Of a DNA stretch of 50,654 nt, positions 48,901 to 50,654 are shown piece after piece. The DNA is from Cupriavidus necator (GTDB lineage Bacteria; Pseudomonadota; Gammaproteobacteria; Burkholderiales; Burkholderiaceae): positions 1 to 50,654 of the forward strand of contig NZ_SROX01000028.1 in NCBI RefSeq assembly GCF_013141915.1, written 5' to 3'. How positions within the stretch are numbered: position 1 is the stretch's first letter; every line of letters begins with the position of its first letter. Below the pieces are notes generated by a model. It was not told the DNA's origin. It worked only from the letters and a program-made list of their open reading frames with translations, and ran no database searches. Both the position numbers and the translations under genes were made by a program.

Positions 48901-49908
48901 ATGAACATCATGAAGTCTGCACGACGCACCCTCCTGGCCACGCTGGCCGCCGCCCTGCTCGCCCCCGCCGCCTTGATCGGCGCGGGCAACGCGCTTGCCC
49001 AGGGCGCGTACCCGAGCAAGCCCGTCACCATCGTCGTCGCCTACCCTGCCGGTGGCGACGTCGACGTGCTGGCCCGCATGCTTGCCGAGAAACTGGCGCC
49101 GCGCCTGAAGCAATCCGTGGTGGTGGAAAACCGCACCGGCGCCGCCGGCACCATCGGCAGCGCCTACGTGGCACGCGCCAATCCGGACGGCCACACGTTG
49201 CTGCTCGCGCCCAACACCGTCGCCATCGCGCCGCTGGTGCTGCGCACCGGCACCGGGGCCAGCTACGACGTGCAGCAAGACTTCACGCCGATCAGCCAGA
49301 TCGGCACGCAGTCGCTGTTCGTGGTGGTCAACAAGGGCACCGGCATCACCAGGGTCAGCGACCTGGTGGCACGCGCCAAGGCCGGCAAGGTCGAGACCTA
49401 TGCCACGCCCGGCAACGGCTCGCCGATGCACATCATGGGCGAGCTGTTCAACAAGTCCGCCGGCATCAAGATCAGCCAGGTGCCGTACCGTGGCCTGGCG
49501 CCCGCCATCGTCGACGTGATCGGCGGCCAGGTGCCGGTCACCTACATCACCTACGGCGCGATTTCGCAGTACGTGGGCAATGGCAGCCTGGTGCCGCTGG
49601 CCGTCGCCGATCCGAAGCGCTCGCCGTTCGCGCCCAACGTGCCAACGCTGGCCGAACTGGGCTACAAGGACGTCGAGATCGGTGCCTGGCAGGCGCTGCT
49701 GGGGCCGAAGAACATGCCGGCCGAGGTGGTGCGCACGCTCAACGCGCACGTCAACGAGATCCTGAAGATGCCCGACGTGGTGGCGCGCATGGCCACCATC
49801 GCGGTCACGCCTTCGGGTGGCGACCCGGCCGTGCTGAGCAAGCTGATCGCCGCCGACACGGCGCGCTACGCCAAGGTCGTGAAGGAGTTTGGCATCCAGG
49901 CCGACTAA
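48901..49908 (+). CDS. Bug/TctC-family periplasmic binding protein
   Basis: 335 residues with a signal peptide (ARRTLLATLAAALLAPAALI, cleavage near ALAQGAYP). Mature motifs are YPSKPVTIVVAYPAGGDVDV, VVVENRTGAAGTIGSAYVA, VPYRGLAPAIVDVIGGQVPV and PNVPTLAELGYKDVEIGAW. It is related to the Bug protein at 28003. Its gene follows the porin on the same strand, only about 90 bases away, and a terminator hairpin lies directly before its start. A second ATG at 48910 is possible. Its stop codon lies within the hairpin pair described at 49903. Confidence 0.9.
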   Translation: MNIMKSARRTLLATLAAALLAPAALIGAGNALAQGAYPSKPVTIVVAYPAGGDVDVLARMLAEKLAPRLKQSVVVENRTGAAGTIGSAYVARANPDGHTLLLAPNTVAIAPLVLRTGTGASYDVQQDFTPISQIGTQSLFVVVNKGTGITRVSDLVARAKAGKVETYATPGNGSPMHIMGELFNKSAGIKISQVPYRGLAPAIVDVIGGQVPVTYITYGAISQYVGNGSLVPLAVADPKRSPFAPNVPTLAELGYKDVEIGAWQALLGPKNMPAEVVRTLNAHVNEILKMPDVVARMATIAVTPSGGDPAVLSKLIAADTARYAKVVKEFGIQAD

Positions 49909-49942
49909 GCCGGCTCTGCTGGGCCGGCTTAGTCGGCCCAGC
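49903..49942 (+). other. Two mutually exclusive hairpins over the Bug stop codon
   Basis: Hairpin 1 pairs GACTAAGCCGGC (49903-49914, containing the stop TAA) with GCCGGCTTAGTC (49923-49934). Hairpin 2 pairs GCTGGGCCG (49918-49926) with CGGCCCAGC (49934-49942). They share bases and cannot form together. No T-run follows, so it is not a standard terminator. Confidence 0.6.
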
Positions 49943-50050
49943 CTCGCGGCAAACCATACGCTACGGATGTAAAAATTACCCGGGTGCGGCGGCGCCGGCA
50001 CCACAGGAACCTGCGTTGCAATGTGGCCTGGAAGTTGCTGGGTCTCGCGC

Positions 50051-50542
50051 ATGGACCTGTCGTTCGACTGGCGCGAAGCCCTCCTCTTCACCCTTTCGCC
50101 GCTCGAGATCATCGTGCGCGGCACGCTGATGTACTGGGCGCTGTTCGTGCTGTTCCGCTTCGTCGCGCGGCGCGATGTCGGCTCGCTCGGCATTGCCGAC
50201 CTGCTGGTGATCGTGATCGTTGCCGATGCGGCGCAGAACGGCATGGCCGGCAAGGGCGAGAGCGTCGCCGATGCCGTGCTGCTGGTGGTCACGCTGATCG
50301 CCTGGAACCGGCTGATCGACCTGCTGTCCTTCCATTTCCCGGCATTCCAGCGCTTTGCCACGCCGCGCAAGGTGCTGCTGGTGCGCGATGGCGCCAAGCT
50401 GCGCGAAAACATGCGGCGCGAATCGATCACCGACGAGGAACTCGAAGCCAAGTACCGCGAGGAAGGCGTCGATTCGCTGGACCAGGTCAAGGCGCTGTAC
50501 CTGGAGGCGGACGGCAAGGTCAGCGTGATCAAGAAGAAATAA
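50051..50542 (+). CDS. DUF421/YetF-family membrane protein
   Basis: 163 residues from ATG 50051; an in-frame ATG at 50021 would add 10 less typical residues. About three N-terminal membrane segments (LEIIVRGTLMYWALFVLFRF, GIADLLVIVIVADAAQNGM and AVLLVVTLIAWNRLIDLL) are followed by the cytoplasmic YetF domain, with KVLLVRDGAKLRENMRRESI and a charged end (VSVIKKK). The family is widespread and largely uncharacterised. It is a monocistronic gene between the Bug gene and the insertion element. Confidence 0.88.
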   Translation: MDLSFDWREALLFTLSPLEIIVRGTLMYWALFVLFRFVARRDVGSLGIADLLVIVIVADAAQNGMAGKGESVADAVLLVVTLIAWNRLIDLLSFHFPAFQRFATPRKVLLVRDGAKLRENMRRESITDEELEAKYREEGVDSLDQVKALYLEADGKVSVIKKK

Positions 50543-50585
50543 GAGACCCTCGGCCAGAAAAGCAAAGCCCGCCGGTGATGAACTG

Positions 50586-50628
50586 CACCCCAAGAGTTGG
50601 ACGCCGATCCAACCTTGGGGTGTTTTTC
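50586..50628 (+). terminator. Terminator-like hairpin at the IS left end
   Basis: CACCCCAAG plus GTTGGA (with one bulged A at 50595) pair with TCCAAC plus CTTGGGGTG around a CGCCGA loop: 15 base pairs, followed by TTTTT. It lies directly before the transposase ATG at 50629. It could block transcription entering from the neighbouring gene. Confidence 0.6.
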
Positions 50629-50654
50629 ATGGTGAGACACGACGAGCAACTGAA
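50629..50654 (+). CDS. Transposase OrfA, N-terminal fragment (truncated by window end)
   Basis: Only the first eight codons and part of the ninth are present: MVRHDEQL. This opening resembles the first open frame of IS3-family transposases, with the basic and acidic residues expected before the helix-turn-helix. The call rests mainly on the terminal repeat upstream. Confidence 0.5.

Larger units (their letters stand above)
50578..50654 (+). mobile_element. Left end of an IS3-family (IS150-group-like) insertion sequence, cut by the window edge
   Basis: TGAACTGCACCCC at 50578 followed by AAGAGTTGGA is typical of the terminal repeat of IS150-group elements (from memory). The first codons of a transposase frame follow at 50629. 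The element continues beyond the window, so its right end and target duplication cannot be seen. Confidence 0.65.

Noticed and set aside
1..50654. tRNA, rRNA and CRISPR arrays
   Set aside because: I looked for cloverleaf-like and spaced-repeat patterns and saw none. A covariance-model search would be needed for small RNAs.

Overview
The window is high-GC (roughly two thirds G+C by eye) and densely packed with catabolic genes. It has many orphan Bug/TctC-type periplasmic binding proteins, a Burkholderiales-type porin, xanthine-oxidase-family and Rieske oxygenase operons, and a regulator beside almost every operon. This points to a beta-proteobacterium of the Burkholderiaceae, most likely Cupriavidus. 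The genus call is inference from gene content and from memory of that genus, not from a search. I see no rRNA, tRNA or CRISPR array.

Layout. (1) 1-7000: housekeeping and mixed genes: a DnaQ-type exonuclease fused to a GIY-YIG domain, a lipoprotein, a PNPOx-like flavoprotein, a glutathione S-transferase divergent from a LysR regulator, a TetR regulator with its own promoter and operator, and a histidine phosphatase. (2) 7000-18800: an acyl-CoA catabolic island with thiolase, hotdog thioesterase, nitronate-monooxygenase-like flavoprotein, enoyl-CoA hydratase, nitroreductase, a 920-residue MalT/AlkS-type LuxR regulator, acyl-CoA ligase and a pair of acyl-CoA dehydrogenases. Three identical and one near-identical copies of a 16-bp palindrome, TCGTCGGAAGCGACGA, sit in the control regions of this island. 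(3) 18800-19470: a gene-free stretch bounded by a 42-bp inverted repeat. (4) 19550-21600: a FAD-dependent aromatic hydroxylase and an IclR regulator. (5) 21590-29850: a probable seven-gene minus-strand operon (Bug, molybdenum hydroxylase large, medium and small subunits, CoxG-like protein, IclR, frameshifted Bug), divergent from a MarR regulator. (6) 29860-34030: a LysR regulator divergent from a TauD/TfdA-like dioxygenase, an isocitrate-lyase/PEP-mutase-family lyase and a Bug protein. (7) 34100-47400: a long minus-strand operon of about twelve genes (small protein, Rieske oxygenase, two SDRs, cupin, IclR, ThDP enzyme, aspartate-dehydrogenase-like protein, aldehyde dehydrogenase, VOC dioxygenase, VanB-type reductase, MFS transporter), preceded by an alpha/beta hydrolase. 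(8) 47700-50654: porin, Bug protein, a DUF421 membrane protein, and the left end of an IS3-family element cut by the window edge.

The most interesting signal is regulatory. A second motif, GTTTYA-N4-TAAAAC (one copy has a degenerate left arm), occurs upstream of the molybdenum-hydroxylase operon (29095), the Rieske operon (46325), the hydrolase (47379) and the porin (47593). Each of the two big operons encodes an IclR regulator, and these two proteins are about 85% identical by hand count. I infer a two-locus regulon run by duplicated IclR regulators. It would link uptake (porin, Bug proteins, MFS), a molybdenum hydroxylase and a Rieske/extradiol pathway for one undetermined, probably aromatic or heteroaromatic, substrate.
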